DNA of 64,000 nt from Pithys albifrons albifrons (lineage: Eukaryota > Chordata > Aves > Passeriformes > Thamnophilidae), in the NCBI RefSeq assembly GCF_047495875.1, contig NC_092460.1, positions 38,416,054 to 38,480,053 on the forward strand. Reading direction: 5' to 3'. Of the stretch, positions 35,401-48,175 are shown in pieces (positions within the stretch are counted from its first letter, which is position 1; the number at the start of each line of letters is the position of its first letter). Under the pieces are notes generated by a model. The model saw only the letters and a list, made by a program, of their open reading frames with translations. It was not told where the DNA came from and ran no database searches. The translations under genes were made by a program, and so were the position numbers.

Positions 35401-38400
35401 AGGAATTCTGACTGTGTCACTACTAAAGCAAGTTGTTCAGTTTGTGAATTCCCAACAATGATTTCCTTTGAGTCTGTGACTGTTGCCTTACTCTTCCTTT
35501 GCTCAATATCCGCAGCTGCCCCTTTCCCCTTAGGGCTCAGGAAGTCAGCTATGGGTAGGAGTCAGCCAGGCTGTGAATGCTCTTCACGGACATGCTCTGT
35601 CTGGCTGGTGTGCTGCTCTTACGGTGCAAAATGGGTCTCTTTTGCTTTCCCATGCAAGTGGATAGGTTAGTCCACTCAGCCCTAGACTTGTTTGTTGTCC
35701 AGATTGCATTGGCTTTATGACTTCCCTTTCAAACTGAACTGGAGTTAGTAAAGGGATCCATGAGTTGCTGATGCAGGCGGGCTGCAAACACAATTACATA
35801 AGCCCTGGTTCTCCAGCAAACCAGGCTGGTGATAAACAAGTCCCAAAATAAGCTTGGTGTACTCAAAAGTCTGAGAGATTCTTGGTTCCAGTTTTCCTTT
35901 TTGAATCCATTTTGACCAGAGTCCATCTAAGAGAGAAGGTGTATCCAGTGTGGTTGAAGAGTCTGGAGGTTGCTCTGTAAAGCTGAAATCAGCAGCTCAC
36001 TTACACTGGGTTTTCAAAATTTACGGCTCTCTTACGTTGGTGGCTGAAAAACCTTTCTTTAAGGAGTTTTATACATGATAAATTTCTCAACAAAGAAAAA
36101 TCTATGATTTTCTCAATTAGCACTTATGACACTTTCTATAAAACACCTAAGCTGATAAAGTGATTTCTGAAAGTGTATTAGCTAAAATTGAATATATAAA
36201 TTGTAAACTCTAGTTTCAAGGCAATCTTGAAACCCTAAATTAATTTTTTATTAATGTGGCTTGGAAATAGGAGCAGTGCCAGTCATTTCTTACAGAGCCT
36301 CTGCCACTATAATATTTGGGAATTTTTTTCATGTGCTATCAGTTTTAAAGGCAAGATTTTTACCAACTGAAGAGTGTATATAATTAAATGAGAATATAAA
36401 TTAAATGAGGATTGCAGCCTCTTTATGTGAACTTTTCTGCTACAAGTGTGCAGCAGAAGGTTTCACACTGTACAAGTACCTCCTAAGGGGTATTTGTAAA
36501 TAGCATGTCCTAAGTTATGTGCTGTGCTTCTTATAGCTAGTTGGTTGTTACTTGGAGTTAAAAGAGGAATAAAGACTCCTTTTAGGGAATTTCAGGAGAA
36601 AACCATCTCCTGAGAACTGAGGTGAGAATGCTGCTGGTCTTACAATCACAAAGAAATTTCAGGGAGAAATATTGGATATAAAGAACAAGTGTGCTCTGTA
36701 AAGGGTGAGAAATGCTTTTGTTTCTAGATCAGCTTCGCAGGTGAGTGGTGGGGCTCTTTGAGGAGCTATATCTGTACAGATCATTGTTTCTCTGTCCCCC
36801 AAAAGTTTAGTGGAGAAAACTATGCAGAAGTGCCACCTCCCAGGAAGCTGTTGGTGAGGTTATCTTGAATTTGCTGCTGCACGCATGCAGTAAAAGCTGG
36901 AACTGTGCAAGGCTAGTGGTATCATATATCTTGTGCACACATTTTGCTTATACTACAAAACCCACTGCAATAAGTACATCCTTTACACCTTTGCAACTAT
37001 GCCCAATCTGTGGGGAGTTTTGGTAGACTACTGAAGGGGGTAATTTTCAGTGAAAGACCTTCCTCCTTTCTCAAGTGAAACCTCCACAATGGCACCAAAT
37101 ATCTGAAATACAATACTCAAGTATATTTTAAAAGTGTTTACTATTATGTTGTTGGGTTTTTTTAATGGAGGGAAGAGGTAATAGTTCCCTTAAAGACAAT
37201 TATCCAGTAATTTGTTACTTGGATAGGAGTTTCTTCTGACAGTTAACATGTTCAACATACAGGAAGCAGTCTTTTAAGACACAACTAGGTAACTTGTCCA
37301 TCAAAAATGTTGTTTGACTGTCAGGACTTGGCTGGTAATAGTGTTAGGATTTCTGTGTGGCAGCCTCCTCATGGGGGCGATGAATAGTGGTGTGGAGTGG
37401 CAGTGGAAAGGCAGCATGCCTATCATTGCCTTCAGGGCTGAAGATCTCAGGTAGGACTTAGATAGGTGCTGTTGTAGGTTCAAGAACAATTGGTGTAGAG
37501 ACACCTTGTGCTGCATCACCCTCCCTTGAAATATTTTGAAATGGCTGGTTTTATATCTGTCTGGCATTTTCTGGCCTGTGCTAAAGTAGTGCCTGCCTTG
37601 TGCTGATGTCCTAAGATTATGCATAGTTTAGCTCTGAAAACTCAATGCTTTCTGCCATAGGCTGGTGCTGGAAGCACAACTCCTGTTATGGGGGCTGAGG
37701 GCCACATGCCTCTTCTTACAGAAAAAAACCACAGAAGCTCAAGATAGATCCCTGGATTAGTATGAAAAACGAAGTCAGTAACATGGCAAGAGCTGCTCCA
37801 GAGTCTGCAAAAAGCTGGACAGCAGATCAGCTTGTAGCAGTGCTGTGAGTTAATAAGGAAATCAGGGATGCTCCTGCTGCATTTACAGCTAATGGATAAC
37901 TAATCTGAAATGTTGCTAACTCTGGATTTCACTTAATCATTTTCGTCCCTGTATTTGGATTGATACAGGGAAGGACTCTGTGAAGTATGTATGGAAGTGG
38001 AGATAGTAAAGTCTCCAGGGCTGAAGAGAAGTGCTGTAGTGCTTTTGGAAATAAGATGGGTAATTACACCCATCTATAAGTTGTCTCTGTTGTCTAATTC
38101 CTCGTGGCCTCAAGAAAATTTAAGTCCTTGATCAATCTCTCCTCTCCAAACCATGGAAACAAAAGCGCCTCTTGCTTTTACTTGTCCATGCAGAGAAAAG
38201 GCTGGTGTCTGGCCAGGCATGAAACAAGAACAAATTCAACTATTTGGTGATGTAATCTTTTTTCTATTCCCCTGAAAAGCTGGGACAAAATCAAGAGCTG
38301 GTGTAAAATTGTTGAGATACTGAACACAAAGGAATTACTGCTGTCTTTACCACTTATGAATTTTATTGAGGACTAGTTTCATGAAAAAAATGAAAGACTT

Positions 38401-41400
38401 TGTATGTGTTAGAAGTAGTGTAGAAAAAAAAGTCTGTGTTTTAGTCTGCTCATCAGAAGGTGACATTTATATAACAATCTTCCAGTAGGTGTGTTATGTT
38501 TTACTAGAAGTTAGTTCAAATAAAGCTTATGTAATTTATAGTGCTCTATTCTGCAACACTTGCTAGGTTGAAAAGAGCCAACTAATAAAGACATTAAAAC
38601 TTACAGAACCACTTAGGGAGTTAATAACCCTTCCTTTTAACATGTGGGTCTGGCTTTAATAAACTTCAAATCTGATGCTGGGAAAGGCTGAGCACTTAGA
38701 ACTTCAGCTGAAATCAATGGCATGTGTTCAATGCCATGGAAAACCAACTCCTAAATCAATGTCAATTAATTCTAAAGTCAAATGGGTTGAGTTGAGGAGA
38801 CTGAAAAAACTCGGGATTCTTAAGCGGGCGTATGGAAACTCTTAAGTCCAAAAATGGGTGATAGTCACTTCGGTATCACCTCCGAGAGGCTAGGAAAAAA
38901 AATAGGTAAAATGTATTTCTCTGCTTCTCACTAGCCCCCACCCTCAACTGGAAACTTTTAAAATATGTTTAACCAAAAATCCAGCTTTCTGCTGAAATAA
39001 AAAGGGAGGAACATAATTTGATAATTTGTAATAGTAATTCCCAAGTGCAAGCCACTTACTAGCAAAACCAAACTTCAATGATGGAATTTCCACTTAATGT
39101 GTGTCTGCTTAATGGAAAAAAAATTGTTCAATGTTTGACATGTATCGTGTTCCTACACAGAAAACATTTAAAACTAAGGGGCAGATGGACTGGAGTTCCA
39201 GGAGTCCTCTCTCCCAGAACTTCTGCTTTGTAGATGAAGCTGAGATGCGTATGTGAACCAGAAATTTTTGTTTGCTGAGTGCCAAACCTGTCCTAGTGAT
39301 TTTATGCCTGTTCCAGTCCACATCTGCATTCTGGTTTTTGTCTCACTTATATGCAAGCTCATGGACAAGCATGCCTACCCTTGCAGGAGAAGTGATCAGC
39401 ATCCCAGGCATCTAACCAACCTTTCTGGGGTACTGGGATGTCTCAAGATGTGTTTGAAGGTAGTTGCTGGCTATTCCCACATTAAAATGTGTTTCTTCAA
39501 GGTGCCTTTACATGAGTAGCACTGTTTGGTCTAATGTTAAAACTTCCTCACTCCTCTGTGTGAGCCAATACAGTGTGGACACAGGAACAACCACAAAACC
39601 ATGGATGAAATGCAAGGAGTATGTTTGTTTTTGTTACCTCACCAACCAGGGAATCCCTGAAGGAGCACCTGGGCAGAGGCACTGTGGAGTTCAGACCATG
39701 CTGGAGGATCATCAAACTTGCTGTTCTCACCTGTATTTTAGGGATTCATACAGGTGTGCTTTACTTACCACTATACTTCAATCTTTTCCACAGCACAGCA
39801 GGACTCTCAAGGGTATTCCATAGGCTGCCTCTATCACAGGTTACCAAAACACAGATATTCTACTTGTACAACACACAAGGGTAAACAACAGTTAGTATGA
39901 TACATGTTTTTTTCTACATCTCAGCTGCAGGTCACTTCAACATGTTTATAAACTTCCTCACCAGTCTTCTGTTATTTTCCCACAACTTCATTAACTTTAT
40001 TCTTCCATTAGATATATCACAATCTGTTGGCAGTGAGGGATTGCAAAGACATGTTTATCTTGATCAGAAAAATGCTGCAACATTTTCTATTTCTTGCTTA
40101 AATAGTCCATGATCTTCCGCGTGTTTCTGGCACCTCCGGGGAACTGGCAGACCAGGAGGTACTTGGCATTGGTGCTATGAAACTCATCCATTACCTGTCC
40201 TAAAATGACAGGAGTGAAAAAGACTTCTTCTTGCTCTAGCACCAGCACTTTTTAATCTCCATCCACTTCATTACAGATGTCCAAAGTCAACCCTAAGCAT
40301 GGAGTGGCTGCCATTTCAACTACCAAGCTGCCAGATACTTTCCATCGTCACCAGCTGTAAGCGTGGTGTCTTTGTCAGCTCTCGCACAGCAGCACCAAAG
40401 TTCCAGTGGCTGGGAAGCTCAGACAGCCTTTCTTCAGGCAGGCACCTCTCCCAGAAGCACCGTGTTCACCAAAGCATGAGCATAGTCAGCAGCTGTGGCT
40501 GATGCAATAGAGGAATATACTGAAAGCTGCAGTGTATGCAAGTAGAAATCAGGAGGGGTTATCCATGTAGCTGCATAAGGGGACAGCTACACAGGCACAT
40601 TCCTCCAAGTTCAAAAGGAGCTTATGTTAATAAGAATGTGTTTTTTAACAGTGTAACAGTCCTGGTTAAAAGAAGCTATGGCCAGCAGTGTCATGCTCAC
40701 TCTGACACAGCTGTGACTGTGCTTTTACTGATACAGAAAGGTGGTTTAAGGGTGCCAACCTCCAGGCTCCCCTTATGGTCTCAGGGCTGGTTAGGCCCAT
40801 AATTTGAAGAGCAGAACTGCCAGCTGTTTCAGTCTGAGAGAACTGTGTCCCTAGCTATTGCATCATGGCAATCCCGGACTTTTCCTGGTCACTTTCTGTA
40901 GTTTTAAACCTTCTGAAAGGTGGGAAAATGTGGTTTTCACAAGAGGGAAAATTGCTCCAAAGCTTCTGGTTTCACACCCATTGGTGAGTTCTTTGAGCTC
41001 TGTACATGAAATGACATCTAGCAGGCTATGGATCTGCAATGTGGTACTAGTGCTGTAGGGATGGACTGCCTCTCTTTCTCTCTGTTTTCAGCAATGGAGC
41101 AACTCTGAAGGCAGCTCTGTTCCAGTATTTTCTTTTAGTATCCATAACGGTCTGAGGCTTGTTCCTCATTTCTGGGACAAAAGCTGGCTATGCCCAGGCG
41201 GCATCCACTGGAACATCTTTGGGGTCCAGCTGAGCAAGGACTCCTTGCATGCAACTTCTCTGGATATACCTCAACAGGACAGTGACTGTTCTGGCCTGTC
41301 CTGTCCAAGATGCCCAGATAATGAGGCTGCCTTATGCCTCCCATTTGCATAGCCTTGAAGAAACAAGTGTCCTGGGTTCCTCTGGACTCGGACCTAGCAG

Positions 41401-43267
41401 GAGATGGATAACCATGACTCTGTGGTCCTCTGCGACCTCAGGGCTCATTCTGTTTAGTTCCATCTCTAATAAAATTACTAACCAAAAGAACGACTGTTAT
41501 GTTTCAATCTCCAATCAAACATTAAAAATAATGTTGCAAAGTTGACCTGGCTCTAGATCTGACTTTACTGTGTCAGAGGCAATTAAATGGCAAAGGAAAA
41601 CTAAGCACATGTTTCAGGGAGAAAAAAATCTCCTCAAAACATGAACCACACAGTAAATACTGGTCTTTTCTCATTTTCAAGATCCTCTCATCTTCTAATT
41701 CATGTGAATTTGCTAATGGCTTTATGAGAAATATCCTTATTTAATGGGGATTTCTGAATTTGTAAAATACATAGTAGAAGTGTTCCTGTAAGGGTTCTCA
41801 CAACCATACTTGTAGAGGAGGAAGGAAGTTTTCTACTATACGTGTAGGATTTTTTTCTCAACAAGGGTATTTCCCCACTCCCACATTGCCAGCACGAGAA
41901 TCTCTTCAGAGGATGTCAAGTTGGAGCTTGAACACATGTTGCTTCTGCTCCCTGCTGATGGGAAAGGGAGATACTCAGGCATGTTTATTACACCCTTTAA
42001 TACTTGCTGCTCTTGTTCTATTAACTTTCACTACTGCAGCACTTTCAGGCTCCAAGCATGAACAGGAACCCAAGTGTGCCACATTTGCTGTGAAAGCAGA
42101 AGAAAAAAAAATCCTTCTCTGAGGGGGTTTTGTCAAGGGATATCTCTTTTAAACAGACAGCAGGGAACTTGAAATTTTGAAACAGGAGTGTGGGGAGGGA
42201 TAGCTGACACCCGCATACTGTCTTCTGTTGCCTAGTTTAACACCTGGGATCAAAGTGCCAATGCTTTTAGGATGACTTGAGTGTGAAATGCCTGCTGATA
42301 GCCTGGACCTGAAGATGTTTGGCCATGCCCTACTGGGTGCTCCAAGGAGAGGCTGGTCTGGAGCCAGTTCTGTGCAACACATGACAGTGCCATGAGACTC
42401 TTCAGTTCAGGAGAGAAATAGCTGAAAGAATACATGACAGAGATTTACATATCCAAGACTGGCAGAGAGAGAGTGGATGGGAACCGACTATTCACCATGT
42501 ACTGACTTCTTCAGAGCTAGTTGAGAAGAAAATAGAGAATAGGGAAAAAAGTACTCAAGATCCTTGACTGAAAAGAGGCAAAATCCTTGATTTTCAGGCA
42601 AAATGGTCTTGAGATCTGCTCAGATAGAGTCTGAGCAAGCAGAGTGGCTCAGTTTATCCTGTCTTTCAGCCTTTGTGACTAGGTGATTCTGGACCTGGTC
42701 TGGATTTACTGAATGGCACTACTTTTTGGCAGCTACTCTGTGAAGGGTATTGATGCCTACCAGTGACTGCTGGAGGTTGGAAGGACTTGTCAGGAGTCCC
42801 CTGTGTAGCTTCTCTGCTTTCTATGCTCTATCCTCAAGCACTCACTGATGGCTACAGTAAACAGTATGATACTATGATGGATGGACCTTCAGTCTGATTG
42901 ACTCTCTTGTCAATATTGTAAGAATTAAAAAAGGAAAACTTTGGAGGTCAGTGGTGTGGCAGCCTGGGCTGGACATTCCACAGCTACAATACGCAGGACC
43001 ACATTGATCCAAGAGAGAGTGAGGGGAATTCACCAATCAGATACTAGTGCTGACTTAATTTAGTGGCTAAATAGTTGTCTGTGTTTTCTGAGGGTGTGCT
43101 ACTGTACTATGGCAATATTATGAGAATTGAGGAAAAAAATTAATATTCCCCACACAGATGCAGTCCAGTTCTTACTAACGAGACAGAAAACTGGGGGAAT
43201 GAAAAAAGGGGGGAAAAATGCTTTCTGTTTCAGGAAGTATAGATGACTTTGGGTGAAGAAAGAAATT
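32403..43267. other. Intergenic between CREBL2 and GPR19
   Basis: About 10.9 kb with many short frames, the longest about 120 codons (39464-39823), none with recognisable domains, paired splice sites or codon structure. No RNA gene or LINE copy recognised. Confidence 0.6.
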
Positions 43268-43560
43268 TTACTTAGTCCTGGCCACCAGGTCCTTTTTTGC
43301 CAGGCAAATTTCCAGCCACTCTTCCCTTAACCTGTAGCACTGTATGGGGTTATTGTGACCCAAGGGCAGGACCCAGGACTTGTGGAATCTCATACAATCG
43401 GCCTTGATTGATCGATCCAGCCTGTTCAGATCCATCTGCAAAGCCTTTCTGCCCTCCAGCAGATTAACACTCCCACTAAACTTGGTGTCATCTGCAAATC
43501 AGCTGAGGGCTCACTCAATGCCGTCATCCAGCTCATTGATAATGATGGGCCTTGCCCAGC
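43268..43560 (-). mobile_element. CR1 ORF2 fragment downstream of GPR19
   Basis: The minus strand reads the CR1 region around the catalytic [12 protein letters not shown] segment (near 43.49 kb), LLEGRKALQ, and the CCAGTGCTACAGG-like block. An internal deletion is present near 43.54 kb. Decayed, non-functional. Confidence 0.85.
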
Positions 43561-45374
43561 TTTGGGAAGGGACCTTGACCTTGGCATGTGCAAAATTTAT
43601 GAGCTCAGCAGTCCTCTGTTGACATGACCTGCAGATTGGCAGAGTGGTGGTTGCCAGGTGAGTCCAAGCCCAGCTCATTTTAAATGAAAATATCTTTGCT
43701 TACAGCCCTTCCTTCCTCCTCTTCCTTTCATGTAGGTCACCTTCTTTGCTTGACAGACCCTTGCAGTCCTTCTTCCTTCTTTCCATCCCCTCTACAGGCA
43801 TTGCCTTGCCTGAGCACTGACCACACATAGCCTTTATGGCTCAGAGGCCAAGTAGTGAACACTAGCAAATCAGTGAGCACAAGATAAAAAAAGAGGTTGG
43901 AACCAGGTTGAAAGATGATGGCTCTGTTAGTTGCCAACTAGCTTGCTATCAGATGAATCATAGTTGAACTTGGGGGCCTTGCTAACACAATCAGTAATCC
44001 ATCTGCTTTTTAGATGATGTTTTTCACCTGTCTGGATGCTCAAGTGACCTCTGTATTTCTGAGCTATCAGTGAAATACAGCTTCTGGGACCTAACCAATG
44101 TTGTTACCACCTCCCTGTGATAGGAGTAGACTTTCATTCCCTATGGAGCAATCCAAATTTGCCTCTAGAGTACATAGTTCAAGTGTAAGGCCCCAAAGTA
44201 TACATGCCCACAGGCACATAGATTCCTGTGCCCTTGTTCAGATGGGATGTTGGGCTGGCCTGGCTGCCTTCTCAGCCCAGTACCTCCCCCGACCCTGCCC
44301 TGCAGCCCTGTGCTGCTGGAGCTGAAGGTCATCCGCTGCGAAGCCAGTGTGGGCGTGCCCGTGTCCCCCATGCACACATGCTAGCCCCAGTTCTCATGAG
44401 TTCGTCACTGTTGTGGCATACAGGAGGGTGCAAAGAAATTCCTGTGTTGCCCCACTGGTCTCCAATTTGCACAGCTGGTGTGGTTCCCCTCCCAGCAGGA
44501 CTGAAGCCGCAGCCGGTCCCATTGGGACAGTGCTGGCAGAGAAAGAGCAGCAGGAGTTGGCTCCACCTGCATCCACAGCTCCGGGACAGGTTGCCTCTTC
44601 TGGGACACCTATTAGGAGCCTCTTCAAACACGCCCCCATGGAGGATGCCATCAGGTAGGCATGGGCCTGCAGTGCTTGTTTTCCTGCTTGTGTTTGGGAA
44701 AGACCACTCTTTGCTACAGTGTCACAGCTGTGCCTCGGCAGAAGGGATGCAGGCCAGGCAAACACTCAGTTTCAGATGTGAGAAGGCCCTGGGTACCTTG
44801 CACAGACATGGACCTTTTTGCTCAGCAGGTTTTCTCCCTGGCTGTACCAAGCCCTAGCTTTTGGTGGGTGCACCAGGCTAGGTGTAGAAGCAGCTTGAGA
44901 GGAGGTGGGAGGACGAGACTAAGGAGGGGACTTTTCTTGGGTAGTTCAGACTACGACACCTCCGAAGAGGCACAAGGACAGAGATGCAAAAGCCTCTGGT
45001 GCTGGCCCAATGCTCACCCTGCCATGGCAGTGGGAATTTTGCTACTGATGAGGTCAATGTGCTCCAGCCTACGGGGCCCACATCTTACCTGTAGGGTCTC
45101 CACAAGAGGGACAACCACAGTGCAACAGTATTCACAGGGGCATAATGGAAGAAAGACTAGATGGCTTTGGTGGATTTAGGTATTTATACACTGTGGCCCA
45201 TCCTGTATGGCGATTAAAATAAACAGTATTTTTGTTTTCCCTTTTTTTCTCTACAGAGAGTGTAAAGACTCTTGTTTTGTAGAAGAGCATGGCTTGTGGT
45301 TCTGGGCAAGGAGTTCCCCAGAGCAGAACATGATAACTGAAATGAAATAGAATGAATGTATCAAAACCAAAGGA
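43561..45374. other. GC-richer stretch downstream of GPR19, no gene supported
   Basis: Overlapping open frames on both strands at 44.2-45.2 kb (up to 209 codons, 44228-44857) reflect higher GC content and lack known motifs. Includes direct-repeat copy A. Weak colinear similarity to 46.98-47.3 kb may extend beyond the 56-bp repeat. Confidence 0.5.
44035..44090 (+). repeat. 56-bp direct repeat, copy A (3' side of GPR19), with hairpin
   Basis: Matches copy B at 46920-46975 at about 49 of 56 positions. It contains CTGTATTTC (44051-44059) and GAAATACAG (44072-44080), a perfect 9-bp stem with a 12-nt loop. The family is unknown to me. Confidence 0.6.
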
Positions 45375-45380
45375 TTTAAT
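45375..45380 (-). terminator. GPR19: Candidate GPR19 poly(A) signal ATTAAA
   Basis: The first poly(A)-type hexamer on the minus strand, about 140 nt past the GPR19 stop, followed by T-rich sequence. It implies a short 3'UTR. No competing AATAAA is seen on that strand in the next 2 kb. Confidence 0.35.
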
Positions 45381-45521
45381 AAAATAAAACATCTCTTCCC
45401 CCTGCCCTCTGCCCCCTCCCCCCACTAAAACCTGTGTTAAAAATATGTAACTATACATTGGTTCAAAAGGGAGAGAAAACTCCTGGGGATACATGGTAAC
45501 TTTTCAAAGCAATGAAATCCA

Positions 45522-46775
45522 TTAGACAAAAGTATTTGGGGGATTGGATGGAATAGGCCAGGCAAGTTTTCTTTCCTTGGCTTCTCGGTTAAAAGCATCA
45601 TAGGTGGAGTCTGTGGTGACACTTTTGGCCGTAGCTGGAATATCTGCAATACCAACATGATTTTTTTTTGCTATCCTGGAACTGGTGGTGATGGTGTATG
45701 CATTTCTTCTGTAGCATTTCATGGCAGACATGCAAAAAGTTTCTTTCATCCCCCTTCTGAAGTTTGCATTATAGATAGAGTAGAGGGTTGGCTTAGAGGC
45801 TGAGGAACTAAAAGAGATCCAGGTGATAGCCAGGAAAACCAAGGAACTCTTTCTATAGTCTGTTTCCTGTGTGTGCCACAGCTGTACTGTGTAGAAAGGG
45901 AGACAGGACAGGAGAAACATCGAGTTTAACATTAAGAACATCTTGATGGTTTTCACTTTTGTTCTTGGGACAATATTTGTTGTCCTTCTGACAGTCATTC
46001 CATCTGTGCCTATTCTCCAAATGTACTTAATGACTTTCTTGTAAAAGAGGATAATGAGAAGGGATGGGATCAAAAACACCACTGAGAGGTGGATGATACC
46101 GTAGACAGCTCCTTGCAAAGAATCAGGGAGAAAAAAGTTGCAGTGGTGGTCGCTGTTGGAGCCGTAGAGAAAACAAGCTGGTGATGCAAACAGAGCACCC
46201 CAGAGCCAAGAGGCCAGAATCATTTTCTTGGCTTTCTCCCTGGACACTTTGAAGCTCAGGGGGTAGACAATAGTGTAGAATCGATCCACACCTATGGAGA
46301 GAAGCACATGAATCTGGACTCCTGGGGTGAGGTACTGTATGTACCTTGCCAGCTTGCACATCCCATTCCCCAGGATCCACCTGCCATAGGTCAACTGAAG
46401 AAGCAGGAAGGGCGCACTCACAACAGTGGTGAGCAGGTCTGCACAAGCCATGGAGACCACAAAATAGTTGGTGGTAGATTGTGTCCTTCTGCTTCTGTGG
46501 ATCACTAAGCAAACGAGGATGTTTCCCAAGATGGAAACCAGCCACAACACTCCCCAAACTATGCTGGCTGCTGCGATTTCCCCTGACCTCAGTCCATAGT
46601 CTAAGCGAGTGTGGTTCCTGCTTGAGCCAGGTCCTGTGGGTGGAGATTCTGTCATCTCATAGCCAGCAGGAGAGATGGAGGTTTCAGGATTGCTCATGTT
46701 CTGCAGCAGGATCAGTAAGGTAGGGAGAAAAAAAGGATTGCTGCTGTTATCCATGCTTTGGGCAAACTTGGCCAT
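45522..46775 (-). CDS. GPR19: GPR19, orphan class A G-protein-coupled receptor
   Basis: 417 codons in a single coding exon, close to the 415 of human GPR19 and colinear with it. N-terminal glycosylation sequons are at N10, N26 and N54. Seven membrane segments start at about residue 67. Landmarks: N85 (TM1), D113 (TM2), C140 and C212 (expected disulfide), the DRF form of DRY at 164-166, P293 in TM6, KPTLY (328-332) in place of NPxxY, and a conserved intracellular RRTTNIVPRTKVKTIKMF stretch. The C-terminal TFV fits a class I PDZ ligand. Residue 291, the TM6 toggle position, is Cys; I recall Trp in human. M1 lies 14 nt inside a splice acceptor; M8 aligns with a second human Met and could also serve. 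It is an orphan receptor of the plasma membrane, mainly neural and testicular in mammals. Convergent with CREBL2, as in human. Confidence 0.97.
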   Translation of the reverse strand: MAKFAQSMDNSSNPFFLPTLLILLQNMSNPETSISPAGYEMTESPPTGPGSSRNHTRLDYGLRSGEIAAASIVWGVLWLVSILGNILVCLVIHRSRRTQSTTNYFVVSMACADLLTTVVSAPFLLLQLTYGRWILGNGMCKLARYIQYLTPGVQIHVLLSIGVDRFYTIVYPLSFKVSREKAKKMILASWLWGALFASPACFLYGSNSDHHCNFFLPDSLQGAVYGIIHLSVVFLIPSLLIILFYKKVIKYIWRIGTDGMTVRRTTNIVPRTKVKTIKMFLMLNSMFLLSCLPFYTVQLWHTQETDYRKSSLVFLAITWISFSSSASKPTLYSIYNANFRRGMKETFCMSAMKCYRRNAYTITTSSRIAKKNHVGIADIPATAKSVTTDSTYDAFNREAKERKLAWPIPSNPPNTFV

Positions 46776-46789
46776 GTCTTTTGCTCAGT
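46776..46789 (-). other. GPR19: GPR19 5'UTR at the start of the coding exon, with splice acceptor
   Basis: On the minus strand, CTCTCTTTCTGCAG ends at 46790 and is followed by ACTGAGCAAAAGAC, then ATG (46775-46773). This is a good acceptor, implying at least one upstream non-coding exon, as in mammals. Confidence 0.75.
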
Positions 46790-46919
46790 CTGCAGAAAGA
46801 GAGGAGAGAAAACATTGTTTTCAACAGCTCTGTGTGAAAAGCCCACTTTAACCAAAAAAGGAGAATTCTCAGTAGTATACCTTAATTTCAGAGAAACTGG
46901 CCAAAATATACACTGCATG

Positions 46920-46975
46920 GATGCTCACGTGACTTCTGTATTTCTGAGTTAACACTGAAATACAGCTCCTAGGAC
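46920..46975 (+). repeat. 56-bp direct repeat, copy B (in the GPR19 5' intron), with hairpin
   Basis: Same orientation as copy A, with the same perfect stem (46936-46944 and 46957-46965) and 12-nt loop. It lies 145 bp upstream of the GPR19 start codon. Confidence 0.6.
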
Positions 46976-48175
46976 TGTACTGTAGCTGCTCTATTGTGTC
47001 AGGGGCACCCCACCCCATCCCCCAGCTGATACGTGGTGGCTGCTAGCCTTTCATGTCCATAGTTTTGTGCCTTACAGCCATGTCTGCCCCACCCCATGTC
47101 TGTTCCACATGTACCATGCCCCCATCCCTGCCTTGGTGGAGGGAAGGAGATGGGCAGGACTGGTTGGTCAACACATAGGGTCCCCAGGCAATGAGACACC
47201 TCAGGCCAGAGAAGTTTCTGGACCATCGCCATGTATGTCCACAAGCCCTGACCTGACCAGGTTATAAATGAGGCCCTCACTGGAAAGCATGTTTTTTGTG
47301 TGTTTTTTCTTGGACCAGCATGTCTGTGTGGGAAGCCCTTCCTTTGGGGTTGGGATGCCATCAAAGGAGACTTCTTGGGATTGAATTCCTTCACTACCAG
47401 CACCACCCTCTGAGAAGAAAGACAGGCCTTCAGCCTGTGTGCAAGCACAGGCACACTTGGGGTCACACTTTGGGTTCTTGTCTGCGGAGGAACAATATCC
47501 CCAATTGGTAACTTCAAACCTATAACCTGTTAATTGCTTGCAAATGAAAGTTTGTCTGAGTTATCTGTGTGAAATTGTTTTCCTATACCTTCATGATGGA
47601 CACATCACAGAATGTGATAGTTATGACCTCCTATTTTGAGGAGCAAGAGACAAGAATGCATATATTGACAGAATTTCCAGTCTTCAATGTAGCTGGATGG
47701 TTGGGTTGTTCTTAACCTATTGAAAGGATAAAATGGGAAAATAGCTAATTTTAGTGGCTAGATGTATATCAATACCTTGCTGCAGTCTGATACCCTTTCA
47801 GTTATCATCTTGACATGCAAAACCTTTCACTCATTGGAAACAGAAGGTCTGTTTCTATAGGCATATTGTGAGAATGCTTAACTCCAGAGCTTGATACTAT
47901 GCAAGATAAATGAGTATACAGTTAATGACCTGAAGATCAAAAGGTTCATCCTAGAGTCCAGGTGAACAAGCTTAAAAAGCCACCACCATCTTCCTTAGCT
48001 TTCCAAGTGATCCAAATTTCCAAGTTTTCTTTCTGATGTGTTTTTTTTTCAGCGCTTTGCTGATGCTTTTTGCTCTGACTACTCTAGCTCTGCCTCTATC
48101 ACAAATTATTTTCCTCTTGTCTGCCTACTCGGGGGGATCCAGAAAGCTCAGAGCCACTGGATGAATTTGAGATCT
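46976..48175. other. GPR19: Probable GPR19 5' intron, first part
   Basis: No exon recognised. A 172-codon minus-strand frame (46999-47517) has no recognisable domain. Confidence 0.5.

Noticed and set aside
44228..45179. Overlapping frames of 100-209 codons downstream of GPR19
   Set aside because: No domain, no consistent frame across strands, no splice signals; a local GC effect.
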